64,000 nucleotides of DNA from Nocardia amamiensis (GCF_015477605.1 NZ_JADLQX010000014.1:124001-188000), one strand, 5' to 3'; positions 26,315-35,564 are shown, counted from the stretch's first letter. The notes: a model not told the origin generated them from the letters alone. Numbers and translations are program-made.

Positions 26315-26560
26315 TGATGATGGCCTAGACCTCCTCGCACGCTGCGCGGTGCGGGATCGTGGTCGTCGATATGGTCCGGAACCGCCCGCCCGGCCCAATA
26401 GACCCTGGGATACAGCCGCTGGCGTGCTTATCGCCCGCGAAGCGGGCGCTTCGTCCTCGACTCGACCTTCCGTCGGCACAGCCTCGACTCTCCCGACACG
26501 ATCGCGGCATCTCCCGCCATTGCCGACCGACTCGTCGCTCTACTCGAGAGGTCGAGCTGA
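26315..26560 (+). pseudogene. Decayed 3' remnant of an inositol-monophosphatase family gene
   Basis: One frame around 26403-26450 reads PWDTAAGVLIAREAGA, the metal-binding WDxAAG signature of the inositol monophosphatase superfamily. A different frame from 26447 to the TGA at 26558 reads RFVLDSTFRR, then IAASPAIADRLVALLE, which is the usual C-terminal end of such proteins. A third frame upstream gives VVVDMV, resembling the strand before the motif. The pieces are in the right order but in different frames with bases missing, so the gene is broken. The N-terminal two thirds are absent. Confidence 0.6.
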
Positions 26561-26624
26561 ACGTCCGCGCCATCGACCATGACGTTGTGCAGTGCCGTCA
26601 CTGTCTCGCTCGATCGGCGCCCCC

Positions 26625-27680
26625 TCAGGCCGGCTGGGTCAACGGCCGTCGCGGCGTGCCGAACAACTGCGCGTCCGCGTGGGCGCGCTTGAAGAACAAA
26701 TGCGCGTCGTGCTCCCAGGTGATCGCGATGCCACCGTGCAACTGGATGGTATCGGCCGCGATGGCGTTGAGCGCTTCCGAGCAGTGCACGCGGGCGGCCC
26801 ACACGTCCTCGGCGGCCGACGGGCTGTTCGCCGCCACCGCCGCCGTGGCCGCGATGGACGCGGACCTGGCCGATTCCAGCAGCACGTACATGTCCGCCAT
26901 GCGGTGCTTGAGTGCCTGGAAGCTGCCGATCACCCGGCCGAACTGCACCCGGGACTTGGCGTAGTCCACGGTCATCTCCAGGCAGCGCTCGGCCGCGCCG
27001 ACCTGCTCGGCGGCCACGGCGGCCCAGGCGATGTCGCGCAGCCGGGCCATGGTCGCCGCCGGATCAGCGGACCCGAGCCGGAGGGCGGGCGCCGCGGCGA
27101 AGGTGATCTCGGCGAGCTTCCGGGTGGGGTCCATGGTCGGCGCGGACCGACGTGTGACGCCCGCCGCCGTCGGCTCGACTTCGAAGAGACCGTCCGGCGT
27201 CACGACGACGAGGGTGTCCGCGGACACCCCGTCGAGCACGTAGTGCGCGGTCCCGGTCAGCGCGCCGTCGGTCTCGTGAACACCAGGCTCGTCCCAGCCG
27301 CTCTCGCCCGCCCAGCAGACCGCGATCGTCCTGGTGCCTTCGGCGACCTCGGGCAACAGTCGCGCGCAGGCCTCGGCATCACCCGACAGCAGCACGGCTT
27401 GCGCACCGAGCACGGCCGACCCGAGCATCGGCACCCCGGCCAGCGTGCGGCCCAATTCGCCGACCACCAGCAGCGATTCGACCAGGCTCGCGCCGAAACC
27501 GCCGTACTCCTCGGGAATCGCCAGCGCCGCGACGCCGATCTGCTCGCACAGCATCCGCCACAGAGATGGGTCGTATCCGAGTTCGGTGTCCATCGCGGCA
27601 CGCACCGCCGCAGATCCGGCGTGCTTGGTCAGCAGGGCCCGGACCGACGCGAGGAATTCCTGGTGTTCGGCGGTGCTCAT
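26625..27680 (-). CDS. fadE33: Acyl-CoA dehydrogenase, FadE33-type subunit
   Basis: This 351-residue protein has the acyl-CoA dehydrogenase fold. Helical FAD-binding elements include SRVQFGRVIGSFQALKHRMADM and the C-terminal LHGGIAITWEHDAHLFFKRA. The usual catalytic-base region is not obvious, which fits actinobacterial steroid dehydrogenases that work as alpha2-beta2 pairs with only one active subunit. It is the last gene of the fadD3-echA-fadE31-fadE32-fadE33 series, 150 bases after fadE32. The order is that of the KstR2 regulon, in which these dehydrogenases act on ring C/D CoA esters. The choice between fadE32 and fadE33 rests on gene order. Confidence 0.72.
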   Translation of the reverse strand: MSTAEHQEFLASVRALLTKHAGSAAVRAAMDTELGYDPSLWRMLCEQIGVAALAIPEEYGGFGASLVESLLVVGELGRTLAGVPMLGSAVLGAQAVLLSGDAEACARLLPEVAEGTRTIAVCWAGESGWDEPGVHETDGALTGTAHYVLDGVSADTLVVVTPDGLFEVEPTAAGVTRRSAPTMDPTRKLAEITFAAAPALRLGSADPAATMARLRDIAWAAVAAEQVGAAERCLEMTVDYAKSRVQFGRVIGSFQALKHRMADMYVLLESARSASIAATAAVAANSPSAAEDVWAARVHCSEALNAIAADTIQLHGGIAITWEHDAHLFFKRAHADAQLFGTPRRPLTQPA

Positions 27681-27830
27681 GCCTGCGCCTCGCTGACGCT
27701 CGGCTCCGGCGCCACCACCAGGGTGTATGTGTCGACGGTTCGCTCGCTGCGCTCGCTCATGCTGTGTTCTTTCCGGCTCGGGCGGGGCGACGCATGATCA
27801 CGCCTTGCTGCCGACTGAGGGCCTGGTTAC

Positions 27831-28862
27831 TCATGCGATGCCTCGCGTGGCGCGGTCTTGATCGGTCTCCTCGCGCAGCGCGCGGGCGATCCGGGAGCGG
27901 TGCAGATCCGTTGTGCCCCAAGCGGATCGCAAAGCGGTCACCTTGGTCAGCCACAGCGAGAGGTCGTACTCGGCGGTGTAGCCGATGGCGCCGTGCACTT
28001 GGAGGGCGGCGCGGGCCGCACGGTAAGCCGCGTCGCCGCAGGCGATCACGGCGGCCGACACGTCCCGGGCGCGGGTGGGTCCGGTCATGGTCAGCGCGGC
28101 GCGGTAGAGCAGTGGCTCGGCGAGATCGAGTGCGATCAGCACGTCGGCGAGCTTCTGCTTCACGGCCTGGAATTCACCGATCGGCTTGCCGAACTGCTTG
28201 CGCTGCTTGGCGTATTCGGTGGAGGCGTGCAGCAGCGCGCGGCCGGCGCCGAGCAACTGGGCCGCGCAAGCCAGGGCTCCGGTGTCGAATCCCGCGGCCG
28301 CGGCCTCGCGGACCGCTTCGCCCTCGGCAACGGCGGCGTCCGCGGCCACGGTGAACAAGCGGCGTGCCGGATCGACCGACCGCGTCAGGCCGGTGCGGTG
28401 CCCGGTGGACAGCCGTGTTCCTTCGGTCAGGAGTGCGACCTCGGCGGTGTCGGCGTCCAGGGCGACGCCGCTGCAACCGGGCGCTGCGAACGCGACAGTG
28501 CCCAGCGCCACACCCCCCGCGAAGCCCGGCAACCACCGCGCGGCCGAGCTCTGGTCCGGAAGTGCTTGCAGCAGTGCCGGAATCGCGGCGGCTGTCTCCA
28601 CCAGCGGTCCCGGCACGGCCGCACGCCCGATCTCTTGGAAAGCCACGACCAGATCGATCGGCTCGGCACCGAGGCCGCCGTGCCGCTCCGCGACGGCCAA
28701 GCCGAGCACACCGGCTTCGGCCAGCTGCCGGATCAGGGCGCGCCCCGGTCCGGGATCGCCCGATGCCCACGCGCGCACCGCGGCGGGCGTGCGGCCCGCT
28801 TCCAGCAGCTTCCGCAGGCTGGCGCCGAAATCGAGTTGCTCGGGGCTGAGCGCGAATCTCAT
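27831..28862 (-). CDS. fadE32: Acyl-CoA dehydrogenase, FadE32-type subunit
   Basis: This is a 343-residue acyl-CoA dehydrogenase of the short steroid type. It shows LGLAVAERHGGLGAEPIDLVV in the N-terminal domain, TEYAKQRKQFGKPIGEFQAVKQKLADV in the C-terminal helical domain, and ALQVHGAIGYTAEYDLSLWL near the end. The ATG at 28862 overlaps the fadE31 stop (ATGA), indicating coupled translation. It probably pairs with another FadE in the locus to form a heteromeric enzyme. Its placement in the KstR2 block points to rings C/D catabolism. The subunit number is assigned from gene order. Confidence 0.73.
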   Translation of the reverse strand: MRFALSPEQLDFGASLRKLLEAGRTPAAVRAWASGDPGPGRALIRQLAEAGVLGLAVAERHGGLGAEPIDLVVAFQEIGRAAVPGPLVETAAAIPALLQALPDQSSAARWLPGFAGGVALGTVAFAAPGCSGVALDADTAEVALLTEGTRLSTGHRTGLTRSVDPARRLFTVAADAAVAEGEAVREAAAAGFDTGALACAAQLLGAGRALLHASTEYAKQRKQFGKPIGEFQAVKQKLADVLIALDLAEPLLYRAALTMTGPTRARDVSAAVIACGDAAYRAARAALQVHGAIGYTAEYDLSLWLTKVTALRSAWGTTDLHRSRIARALREETDQDRATRGIA

Positions 28863-30001
28863 CGGCTGCTTCCTCTCGGTAGTCCGAGCAGCCGCTCGGC
28901 GATGATGTTGCGCTGGATCTCGTTGGTGCCCGCGTAGATCGGGCCGGACAGCGCGAACAGGTAACCGTCGGTCCACGGCCCGGAGCGCTCGGCCGCCGCG
29001 CCGAGCACCTCGAGCGCGGTCTCGTGCATGGCGATGTCGAGTTCGGACCAGAACACCTTGGTGATCGAGGATTCCGCGCCCAGCTTGCCGCCCTCGTCGA
29101 GGCGGGTGACCGTGCCGAAGGTGTGCAGCCGATATGCCTCGCTGCCGATCCACGCGTCGACCACCGCGTCGCGTTGCGCGGTGTTGTCCTGGTCGCCGGC
29201 GTCGAGCCACAGATCGACCAGCCGCCGCGCGGTAGCGCTGAACCGGCCGGGGCTGCGCAGCGAGAGGCCGCGTTCGTTGCTGGAGGTGCTCATCGCCACC
29301 CGCCAGCCGTCGCCGGGCGCGCCGATCACGTCACGGTCGGGCACGAAGACGTCGTCGAGGAAGATCTCCGCGAAGCCGGGCTCGCCGTCCAATTGCGGAA
29401 TCGGGCGCACGGAGACGCCGTCGGCGCTCAGCGGGAACATCACATAGGTGAGGCCCTTGTGCCGCTCGGCCTCGGGGTCGCTGCGGAACAGCCCGAACGC
29501 CCAGTCCGCGAAGGCGGCGCGCGAGCTCCAGGTCTTCTGGCCGCTCAGCAGCCAGCCGCCGGTGGTGCGCCGGGCGGTGGAGCGGATGCCGGCCAGGTCG
29601 CTGCCCGCCTCCGGCTCGGACCACGCCTGCGCCCAGATGTCGTCGCCGCGCGCCATCCGCGGCATGATCCGCGTGAGCTGCTCCGGCGTGCCGTGCTCGA
29701 AAAGTGTTGGCGCCAAGAGAAATATGCCGTTCTGGCTGACCCGCCCCGGCGCGCCCGCCGCATAGTACTCCTGCTCGAACAGCACCCATTCCAGCAGCGA
29801 AGCATCGCGTCCGCCGAACTCCTCGGGCCAGGCGACCACCGAGAGCCGGGCGTCGGCGAGGGTGCGCTCCCATTCGCGATGCGCCTCGAATCCGGCCTTC
29901 GTGTCCATCGAGGGCAGCGGCTGCGCGGGTTTGTCGGCGGCCAGGAATTCGCGGACCTCCCGCTGGAATTCCCGCGTCGCCTGGTCGAGATCCAGATCCA
30001 C
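28859..30001 (-). CDS. fadE31: Acyl-CoA dehydrogenase FadE31
   Basis: This 380-residue protein is close to M. tuberculosis FadE31. It has the AWPEEFGGRDASLLEWVLFEQEY segment, WAQAWSEPEAGSDLAGIRSTA (FAD/substrate loop), and the C-terminal GPIYAGTNEIQRNIIAERLLGLPR signature. The start is GTG, overlapping the stop of the upstream hydratase by one base (TAGTG). The stop overlaps fadE32. It belongs to the fadD3 operon of the KstR2 regulon and is expected to oxidise a CoA thioester derived from HIP. Confidence 0.85.
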   Translation of the reverse strand: MDLDLDQATREFQREVREFLAADKPAQPLPSMDTKAGFEAHREWERTLADARLSVVAWPEEFGGRDASLLEWVLFEQEYYAAGAPGRVSQNGIFLLAPTLFEHGTPEQLTRIMPRMARGDDIWAQAWSEPEAGSDLAGIRSTARRTTGGWLLSGQKTWSSRAAFADWAFGLFRSDPEAERHKGLTYVMFPLSADGVSVRPIPQLDGEPGFAEIFLDDVFVPDRDVIGAPGDGWRVAMSTSSNERGLSLRSPGRFSATARRLVDLWLDAGDQDNTAQRDAVVDAWIGSEAYRLHTFGTVTRLDEGGKLGAESSITKVFWSELDIAMHETALEVLGAAAERSGPWTDGYLFALSGPIYAGTNEIQRNIIAERLLGLPRGSSR

Positions 30002-30906
30002 TACGTCGTTCCGTTCTGTTCTGCGGTGCTCGCGGAAGCCTTCATCGACTTGGCGTTCATGCCGCCCAGCGAGTCGGCGCCGACTTCGGCGTTGTGCGCG
30101 TGTGCGAAGTGGTGCAGACCGAAGACCGAGTCCATGCCGGATCGCATGCCCATCAGGTCCTCGGCCTGGTTGACCGCTTTCTTGGTCAGAGCGAGACCGA
30201 ATTGCGGCATGGTGGCGATCTTTTCGGCCAGCGCCAAGGTCTCGGCCTCGAGCTCGGCGCGCGGCACCACCCGGTTGACCATGCCCCAGTCTTTGGCCTG
30301 GGCCGCGCCGAACCGGTCGCCGGTGAACAGGAACTCCTTGGCCGCGCGCGGGCCCATCACCCAGGGGTGCGCGAAGTATTCGACACCGGGAATGCCCATG
30401 CGAACGACCGGATCGGAGAAGAACGCGTCATCGGAGGCGATGATCAGATCGCACACCCAGGCGAGCATGAGGCCGCCCGCGATGCAGGCGCCCTGCACCA
30501 TGGCGATGGTCGGCTTGGGAATCTCCCGCCAGCGACGGCACATGCCGAGATAGACCTCGAGTTCCCGGGCGAAGCGCTGATCGCCGCCGACCCGGTCGAC
30601 GTGGTCCCACCACAGCGCGGCCTTGTTCTGGTATCGCACGTGGTGGTCGCGGCCCGGCGTGCCGATGTCGTGCCCGGCGCTGAAGTGCTTTCCGTTGCCG
30701 GCCAGGACGATCACCCCGACTTCGGGGTCCTCCACGGCGCGCTCGAAGGCGGCGTCGAGCGCGTAGGTCATCACCGAGTTCTGCGCGTTGCGGTAGTCCG
30801 GCCGGTTCAGTGTGACGATCGCGACGCGACCGCGCCGCTCGTAGGTGACCACCTCGCCCTCGTCCGGGACGGCCGGACCCTCGTTCGGGGTTGCCGGTTG
30901 CGACAT
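30001..30906 (-). CDS. Enoyl-CoA hydratase/isomerase between fadD3 and fadE31
   Basis: This 301-residue crotonase has an N-terminal extension of about 22 residues before VAIVTLNRP. The oxyanion-hole segments are FSAGHDIGTPG (about 76-86) and QGACIAGGLMLAWVCDL (about 140-155), followed by DPVVRMGIPG. The ATG overlaps the fadD3 stop by one base (TAATG), with GAGGAG upstream. No hydratase stands at this position in M. tuberculosis, so its number in that scheme is unclear. Operon position suggests it hydrates an unsaturated CoA ester of the HIP pathway. Confidence 0.82.
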   Translation of the reverse strand: MSQPATPNEGPAVPDEGEVVTYERRGRVAIVTLNRPDYRNAQNSVMTYALDAAFERAVEDPEVGVIVLAGNGKHFSAGHDIGTPGRDHHVRYQNKAALWWDHVDRVGGDQRFARELEVYLGMCRRWREIPKPTIAMVQGACIAGGLMLAWVCDLIIASDDAFFSDPVVRMGIPGVEYFAHPWVMGPRAAKEFLFTGDRFGAAQAKDWGMVNRVVPRAELEAETLALAEKIATMPQFGLALTKKAVNQAEDLMGMRSGMDSVFGLHHFAHAHNAEVGADSLGGMNAKSMKASASTAEQNGTT

Positions 30907-32459
30907 TACGACTTCTCCTCACGTAGTTGACGCTTGAGCACTTTCCCGGCGGCGCTGTAGGGCAGCTGGTCGCGGAATTCGACGAACCGCGGCACCTTGA
31001 AGTTGGCCAGCACGGTGGTGGCATGGGCGAGCACCTGGTCCTCGGTGAGCGCCGAACCGGGCCTGCGCACCACGTACGCCTTGCCCACCTCGCCCATCCT
31101 GCTGTCGGGCACTCCGATGACGGCGGATTCGGCCACGCCGTCCAGCCTCGCCAGCGCCTGCTCGATCTCGGCCGGATAGACGTTGAAGCCGCCGGAGATG
31201 TACATGTCCTTGAGCCGGTCGGTGATCTTCAGGTACCCGCGCTCGTCGATGGTGCCGACATCGCCGGTGTGCAACCAGCCGTCGGCGTCGATGGTCTCGG
31301 CGGTGCTGTCCGGGTCGTCCAGGTATCCGAGCATGACGTTGGGGCCGCGCAGCAGCACCTCGCCGGCCTCGCCGAGCCGCAGTTCGAAATCCGCGATCGG
31401 CCTGCCGCAGGTGTTCGCGATGGTCTCGGCGTCGTCTTCGGCGCGACACATGGTGCCGAAGCCCGCGGCCTCGGACAGGCCGTAGGCGGTGATGACGACA
31501 TCGAAGTCGAGTTCCGAGCGCATCCGCTCGATCAGCACCACCGGCACCGTCGCCGCGCCGGTGACGGCGACCCGAAGGCTGCTCAGGTCGAATTCGTCGC
31601 GGTCGGGGAAGTCCAGGATCGTCTGGTAGATGGTCGGCGGGCCGGGCAGCACCGTGACGTTCTCCGCGCCGATCAGCCGCATCGTCTCCGGCACGTCGAA
31701 GGTCGCCTGCGGGATGATCGTGGCTCCGGTGACCAGGCAGGCGAGGATGCCCGCCTTGTAACCGAAATTGTGGAAGAACGGACTGATCACCAGGTACCGG
31801 TCGGCGCGGCGCAACGTGGCGCATTCCGCCCAGGCTCGCACCACCGCGAGCGCCTGCCGGTGCGCGACCAGGGTGCCTTTGCTGCGGCCGGTGGTACCGG
31901 AGGTGAACAGGATGTCGGAGATGTCGTCCGGGCGCACCGCCGCGGCGCGGTCCTCGGCTTCGGCCACCGTGACCTGTTCGGCGACGATCGCCAGTTCCGA
32001 CCAGTCCAGCGCGGCGATATCCGTGTTCTCCGTACCCGGCTCGACCGGAATCACCACGACCGTGTCGATGGCTAGATCCGGCGCCGCCGCGTGCAATTCC
32101 ACGAGCCGGTCGCGGCCGAGAAAACTCCCCGCGATGAACAGCGCCTTCGCCTGTACCCGGTGCAGGACATCGGCGGCCTCGTTGGCGACGTAGCGGGTGT
32201 TCAACGGCACCAGCGCCGCCCCGGCGTAGTGCGCGGCGAGCGCGGCGATCACCCAGTGATGGGTGTTGGGCGCCCACATGGCCACCCGGTCACCCGCCCG
32301 CACGCCCCGCGCGATGAGCGCCCGCGCCACGTCTTGGACCGACTCGAGCAGATCGGCCCAGCTCAGCCGGACCGTGCCGTCCGCGACCGCGGGGGCGGCG
32401 CCGAACGTGCGAGCGGCGTGGTGCAGTGCCATCGGTGTCGTTTGTGCAGGGGTTGTCAC
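30906..32459 (-). CDS. fadD3: HIP-CoA ligase FadD3
   Basis: This 517-residue ANL-superfamily acyl-CoA synthetase has the ATP-binding loop FTSGTTGRSKGT near residue 195, the YGLSEAAGFG motif near 325, the GWLHTGDVG hinge motif near 400 and the lysine-containing C-terminal GKVLKRQLRE. FadD3 attaches CoA to HIP, the first step of ring C/D degradation. Length and context (divergent from fadE30, upstream of fadE31-33) match the known gene. The start is GTG after TAAGGA. An 18-base KstR2-type palindrome lies 42 bases upstream. Confidence 0.9.
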   Translation of the reverse strand: MTTPAQTTPMALHHAARTFGAAPAVADGTVRLSWADLLESVQDVARALIARGVRAGDRVAMWAPNTHHWVIAALAAHYAGAALVPLNTRYVANEAADVLHRVQAKALFIAGSFLGRDRLVELHAAAPDLAIDTVVVIPVEPGTENTDIAALDWSELAIVAEQVTVAEAEDRAAAVRPDDISDILFTSGTTGRSKGTLVAHRQALAVVRAWAECATLRRADRYLVISPFFHNFGYKAGILACLVTGATIIPQATFDVPETMRLIGAENVTVLPGPPTIYQTILDFPDRDEFDLSSLRVAVTGAATVPVVLIERMRSELDFDVVITAYGLSEAAGFGTMCRAEDDAETIANTCGRPIADFELRLGEAGEVLLRGPNVMLGYLDDPDSTAETIDADGWLHTGDVGTIDERGYLKITDRLKDMYISGGFNVYPAEIEQALARLDGVAESAVIGVPDSRMGEVGKAYVVRRPGSALTEDQVLAHATTVLANFKVPRFVEFRDQLPYSAAGKVLKRQLREEKS

Positions 32460-32500
32460 GGTTGTCCTTACCGTCCGCGAGCCAGTTATGCGCGCGCTCT

Positions 32501-32518
32501 ACAAAGCAAGTGCTTGGT
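32501..32518. promoter_or_regulatory. KstR2-type operator between fadD3 and fadE30
   Basis: ACAAAGCAAGTGCTTGGT is an 18-base imperfect palindrome (one mismatch) and also contains the published KstR2 core AnCAAGnnCTTGnT. It lies between the two divergent starts and can control both. Confidence 0.85.
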
Positions 32519-32534
32519 AGGTTATCCTACCGGC

Positions 32535-33770
32535 GTGGGTGCGATCCAGACCTCAGAATCCGATACCGCCGCGCCGGACGGGCGGCTTTCCGCCGCACAG
32601 GACGCGCGATTCGCCGCCGAGGTGCGCGAGTGGCTGGAGGAGAACCTCAACGGAGAATTCCGCGCGCTGCGCGGTCTCGGCGGCCCCGGCCGCGAACACG
32701 AGGCGTTCGACGAGCGCCTGGCCTGGGACCGGCATCTGGCCGCCGCCGGATGGACCTGCCTCGGCTGGCCGAAGGAGTACGGCGGCCGCGAGGCGACCGT
32801 GCGGCAGCAGGTGATCTTCCACGAGGAATACGCCAAGGCCAACGCGCCCGCGCGGGTGTCGCACGTGGGTGAGGAACTGCTCGGCCCGACTCTGCTCGCC
32901 TTCGGCACCAAAGCTCAAAAGGATCGGTTCCTGCCCGGCATCCGTACGGTCGGCGAACTGTGGTGTCAGGGCTATTCGGAACCGGGCGCGGGATCGGACC
33001 TGGCCGCGATCACCACTTCGGCGCATCTCGATGGCGACGAGTGGTCGATCAACGGGCAGAAGATCTGGACGTCGCTGGCCCACGTGGCCGACTGGTGCTT
33101 CGTCGTCGCCCGCACCGAGCGCGGTTCCACCCGCCACAAGGGCCTGTCCTACCTGCTGGTTCCTATGAAGCAGCCGGGCATCGACGTGCGCCCGATCATC
33201 CAGCTCACCGGGACGTCGGAGTTCAACGAGGTCTTCTTCGACGACGCCCGCACGGCCGCGGACCTGGTGGTCGGCGAACCGGGTGACGGCTGGCGGATCG
33301 CCATGGGCACGCTCACCTTCGAACGCGGTATCTCCACCCTCGGCCAGCAGATCCGGTTCGCCCGCGAACTGGCCGACATCGAGGCGCTGGCCCGCCGCAC
33401 CGGCGCGGCCGACGACCCGCTGATCGCCGACCGGATCGACCGAGCCTGGGTCGGCCTGCGCGTGCTGCGCGCGCACGCCATGCGCACGATGCAGGGCGCT
33501 GGCGTGGACGATGGTGGTGGCCAGGCATCGGTCGCGAAACTGCTGTGGGCCAACTGGCATCGCGGACTCGGCGAGCTGGCCATGGCCGTGCTCGGCGCCC
33601 GCGGCCTGGTCGCGTCCGCCGCCGGGCCCACAGGGGAGCACGATCTCAACGAATGGCAGCGGCTGTACCTGTTCACCCGCGCCGACACCATCTACGGAGG
33701 TTCGAACGAAGTGCAGCGCAACATCATCGCCGAGCGTGTGCTCGGACTGCCGCGCGAGGCGCGCCCGTGA
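32535..33770 (+). CDS. fadE30: Acyl-CoA dehydrogenase FadE30
   Basis: This protein of 411 residues has an extra, low-complexity N-terminus of about 25 residues before DARFAAEVREWLEENL. It has the acyl-CoA dehydrogenase hallmarks GYSEPGAGSDLAAI and the C-terminal YGGSNEVQRNIIAERVLGLPR. FadE30 oxidises the HIP-CoA-derived ester in the first beta-oxidation of the remaining rings. GTG 32535 begins 16 bases after the KstR2-type operator. The stop overlaps the ipdF start as GTGA, so the two are coupled, as in M. tuberculosis (Rv3560c-Rv3559c). Confidence 0.9.
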   Translation: MGAIQTSESDTAAPDGRLSAAQDARFAAEVREWLEENLNGEFRALRGLGGPGREHEAFDERLAWDRHLAAAGWTCLGWPKEYGGREATVRQQVIFHEEYAKANAPARVSHVGEELLGPTLLAFGTKAQKDRFLPGIRTVGELWCQGYSEPGAGSDLAAITTSAHLDGDEWSINGQKIWTSLAHVADWCFVVARTERGSTRHKGLSYLLVPMKQPGIDVRPIIQLTGTSEFNEVFFDDARTAADLVVGEPGDGWRIAMGTLTFERGISTLGQQIRFARELADIEALARRTGAADDPLIADRIDRAWVGLRVLRAHAMRTMQGAGVDDGGGQASVAKLLWANWHRGLGELAMAVLGARGLVASAAGPTGEHDLNEWQRLYLFTRADTIYGGSNEVQRNIIAERVLGLPREARP

Positions 33771-34564
33771 CGGGCCCGCTGTCGATCGCCCCCGCGCCCG
33801 TTCCCGGGCACGGCTTGCTGACCGGGCGCACCGCCGTGATCACCGCCGCGGCGGGTACCGGAATCGGCTCGGCCACGGCGCGCAGGCTGCTGGCCGAGGG
33901 CGCCGACGTGGTGGTCTCCGACTGGCACGAGCGGCGGCTGGCGGAGACGGCCACCGAGCTCGCCGCCGAGTTCCCGGACCGGCGCGTCGCCTCGATCGCG
34001 TGCGACGTGCAGAACACCGAGCAGGTGAACGCCCTGGTGCGCGGCGCGGCCGAGACCATAGGCCGGATCGACATCATGGTCAACAACGCCGGGCTGGGCG
34101 GGGAGACGCCGGTGGTCGACATGACCGACGAGCAGTGGAGCCGCGTCCTGGACATCACGCTGGGCGGCACGTTCCGCTGCACCCGCGCCGCGCTCGGCTA
34201 CTTTCGCGAGGCGGGCCACGGCGGCGTGATCGTCAACAACGCCAGCGTGCTGGGCTGGCGCGCGCAGCACGGCCAAGCGCACTACGCCGCGGCGAAGGCG
34301 GGCGTAATGGCGCTGACCAGGTGCAGCGCGATCGAAGCCGCCGAACTCGGCGTCCGGATCAACGCGGTGGCCCCGAGCATCGCCAGGCACGCTTTCCTGG
34401 ACAAAGTGAGTTCCACCGAACTGCTGGACCGATTGTCCGAGCGGGAGGCGTTCGGCCGCGCGGCCGAACCGTGGGAGGTCGCCGCGACGATCGCGATGCT
34501 GGCCAGCGACTACACCTCGTACCTGACCGGCGAGGTGGTCTCGGTCAGCAGCCAACGCGCCTGA
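33767..34564 (+). CDS. ipdF: Short-chain dehydrogenase IpdF
   Basis: This 265-residue SDR has the cofactor motif TAAAGTGIGSA (TGxxxGIG-type) near residues 28-38, the NNAG motif near 105, and the catalytic YAAAK near 174. IpdF is the 5-OH/3-oxo steroid-fragment dehydrogenase of the HIP pathway and regularly follows fadE30. GTG 33767 overlaps the fadE30 stop. It ends 209 bases before an unrelated hypothetical gene. Confidence 0.9.
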   Translation: MTGPLSIAPAPVPGHGLLTGRTAVITAAAGTGIGSATARRLLAEGADVVVSDWHERRLAETATELAAEFPDRRVASIACDVQNTEQVNALVRGAAETIGRIDIMVNNAGLGGETPVVDMTDEQWSRVLDITLGGTFRCTRAALGYFREAGHGGVIVNNASVLGWRAQHGQAHYAAAKAGVMALTRCSAIEAAELGVRINAVAPSIARHAFLDKVSSTELLDRLSEREAFGRAAEPWEVAATIAMLASDYTSYLTGEVVSVSSQRA

Positions 34565-34773
34565 GCCTTCCGGGTTTTCCCGGCTGTCTGCCCGGTTCTT
34601 TCGCACCGGATCGGGCGGGGGCGCGTCCGGCGACCATCGAGCAGCCGCTAGCTCGGTACCGATGCGCGACCCGCGCGCCGGAGTGCGATCGCCTTCCAGC
34701 GTCGGGCACAGTGCGCCGAAATAGGCAGCTGATCAGGTGGAAAAGGGCGAGCCGGAGAACGCGGGGGTGTGCC

Positions 34774-35553
34774 ATGCTGGATGGGATCGGAACCGCGCTC
34801 TGCAAGGGGGCGATGGCTATGGGCCTGGATCGCCCACCTGCCCGCGAACAACTGGAACTCGACTTGGTCCGCGACGTCGTACTAGCCAGGCGGCGGCTGG
34901 ACAGCCTCGTGCTTTCGGCGCTCACCCTCGGCGCCGAACTCATCGAGCACACTTCCGAACGCGCGGTCGCGATGGCGGCCGCGCGGATTCTCGAGCAGCA
35001 CGCCGTCGACGAGGGCGAAGTCGCGCGCGACCCGCGCGGTGCGTTGCGCGCCGATCTGGCGCGCGATCGCGAGCGCGCCAGGCGCATCGGACTCAGCCAC
35101 CCGTCGGGCGATTTCGAAACCGAGCACGAGCGGCGCAGGCAGCGCCAGATGGCTCTGCTGTGCGAGGTGCGTGCGGACCTGCTCGCGGTCCTCGCGAAAT
35201 GCCGCAAGTTCCGTGTGGATGGCGTGACCTTCGCGGACGAGATCGCCCAGGGTCTATGCGCGGCCACGGACAAGCTCGTGATCGGCGCCGACATGGAGAC
35301 CTATCACGCCTGGCAGCGCGGCATGGTGCTCAAGTTGAGCGAGGAACCGGTCCCCGGCGGTCCGCCGCGGGTGATGGCGACCGTGGACGCGGGACCGGAC
35401 CGTGGCCAGCTCACCGTGGAATGGGACAGCTGCGAACGTCGTCTCGCGCTCGTCGCGCGGATGGCGCGTGCGGGCGTCTCGCCGGTGGTGATCTGCGATC
35501 GACTGCTCGCAGACCTCTCGGTCTCCTCCCCGCTGCGCTACTCCGCGCGCTGA
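34774..35553 (+). CDS. Hypothetical protein between ipdF and kstR2
   Basis: I do not recognise this 259-residue protein. It is charged and Ala/Arg/Leu-rich, with predicted long helices from about residues 25 to 150 (for example RERARRIGLSHP and ERRRQRQMALLCEVRADLLAVL) and a more mixed beta-like C-terminal part. There is no signal peptide or membrane segment. The start is uncertain: ATG 34774 (MLDGIG), or ATG 34813, which has AAGGGGG upstream. It ends only 12 bases before the kstR2 operator. It has no clear counterpart in the M. tuberculosis order and may be a lineage-specific insertion. Confidence 0.55.
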   Translation: MLDGIGTALCKGAMAMGLDRPPAREQLELDLVRDVVLARRRLDSLVLSALTLGAELIEHTSERAVAMAAARILEQHAVDEGEVARDPRGALRADLARDRERARRIGLSHPSGDFETEHERRRQRQMALLCEVRADLLAVLAKCRKFRVDGVTFADEIAQGLCAATDKLVIGADMETYHAWQRGMVLKLSEEPVPGGPPRVMATVDAGPDRGQLTVEWDSCERRLALVARMARAGVSPVVICDRLLADLSVSSPLRYSAR

Positions 35554-35564
35554 ACGCCCACTCG

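Noticed and set aside
33511..34773. An open frame that would fuse fadE30/ipdF sequence to the hypothetical gene at 34774
   Set aside because: It is out of frame with both fadE30 and ipdF and only extends the downstream gene by chance.
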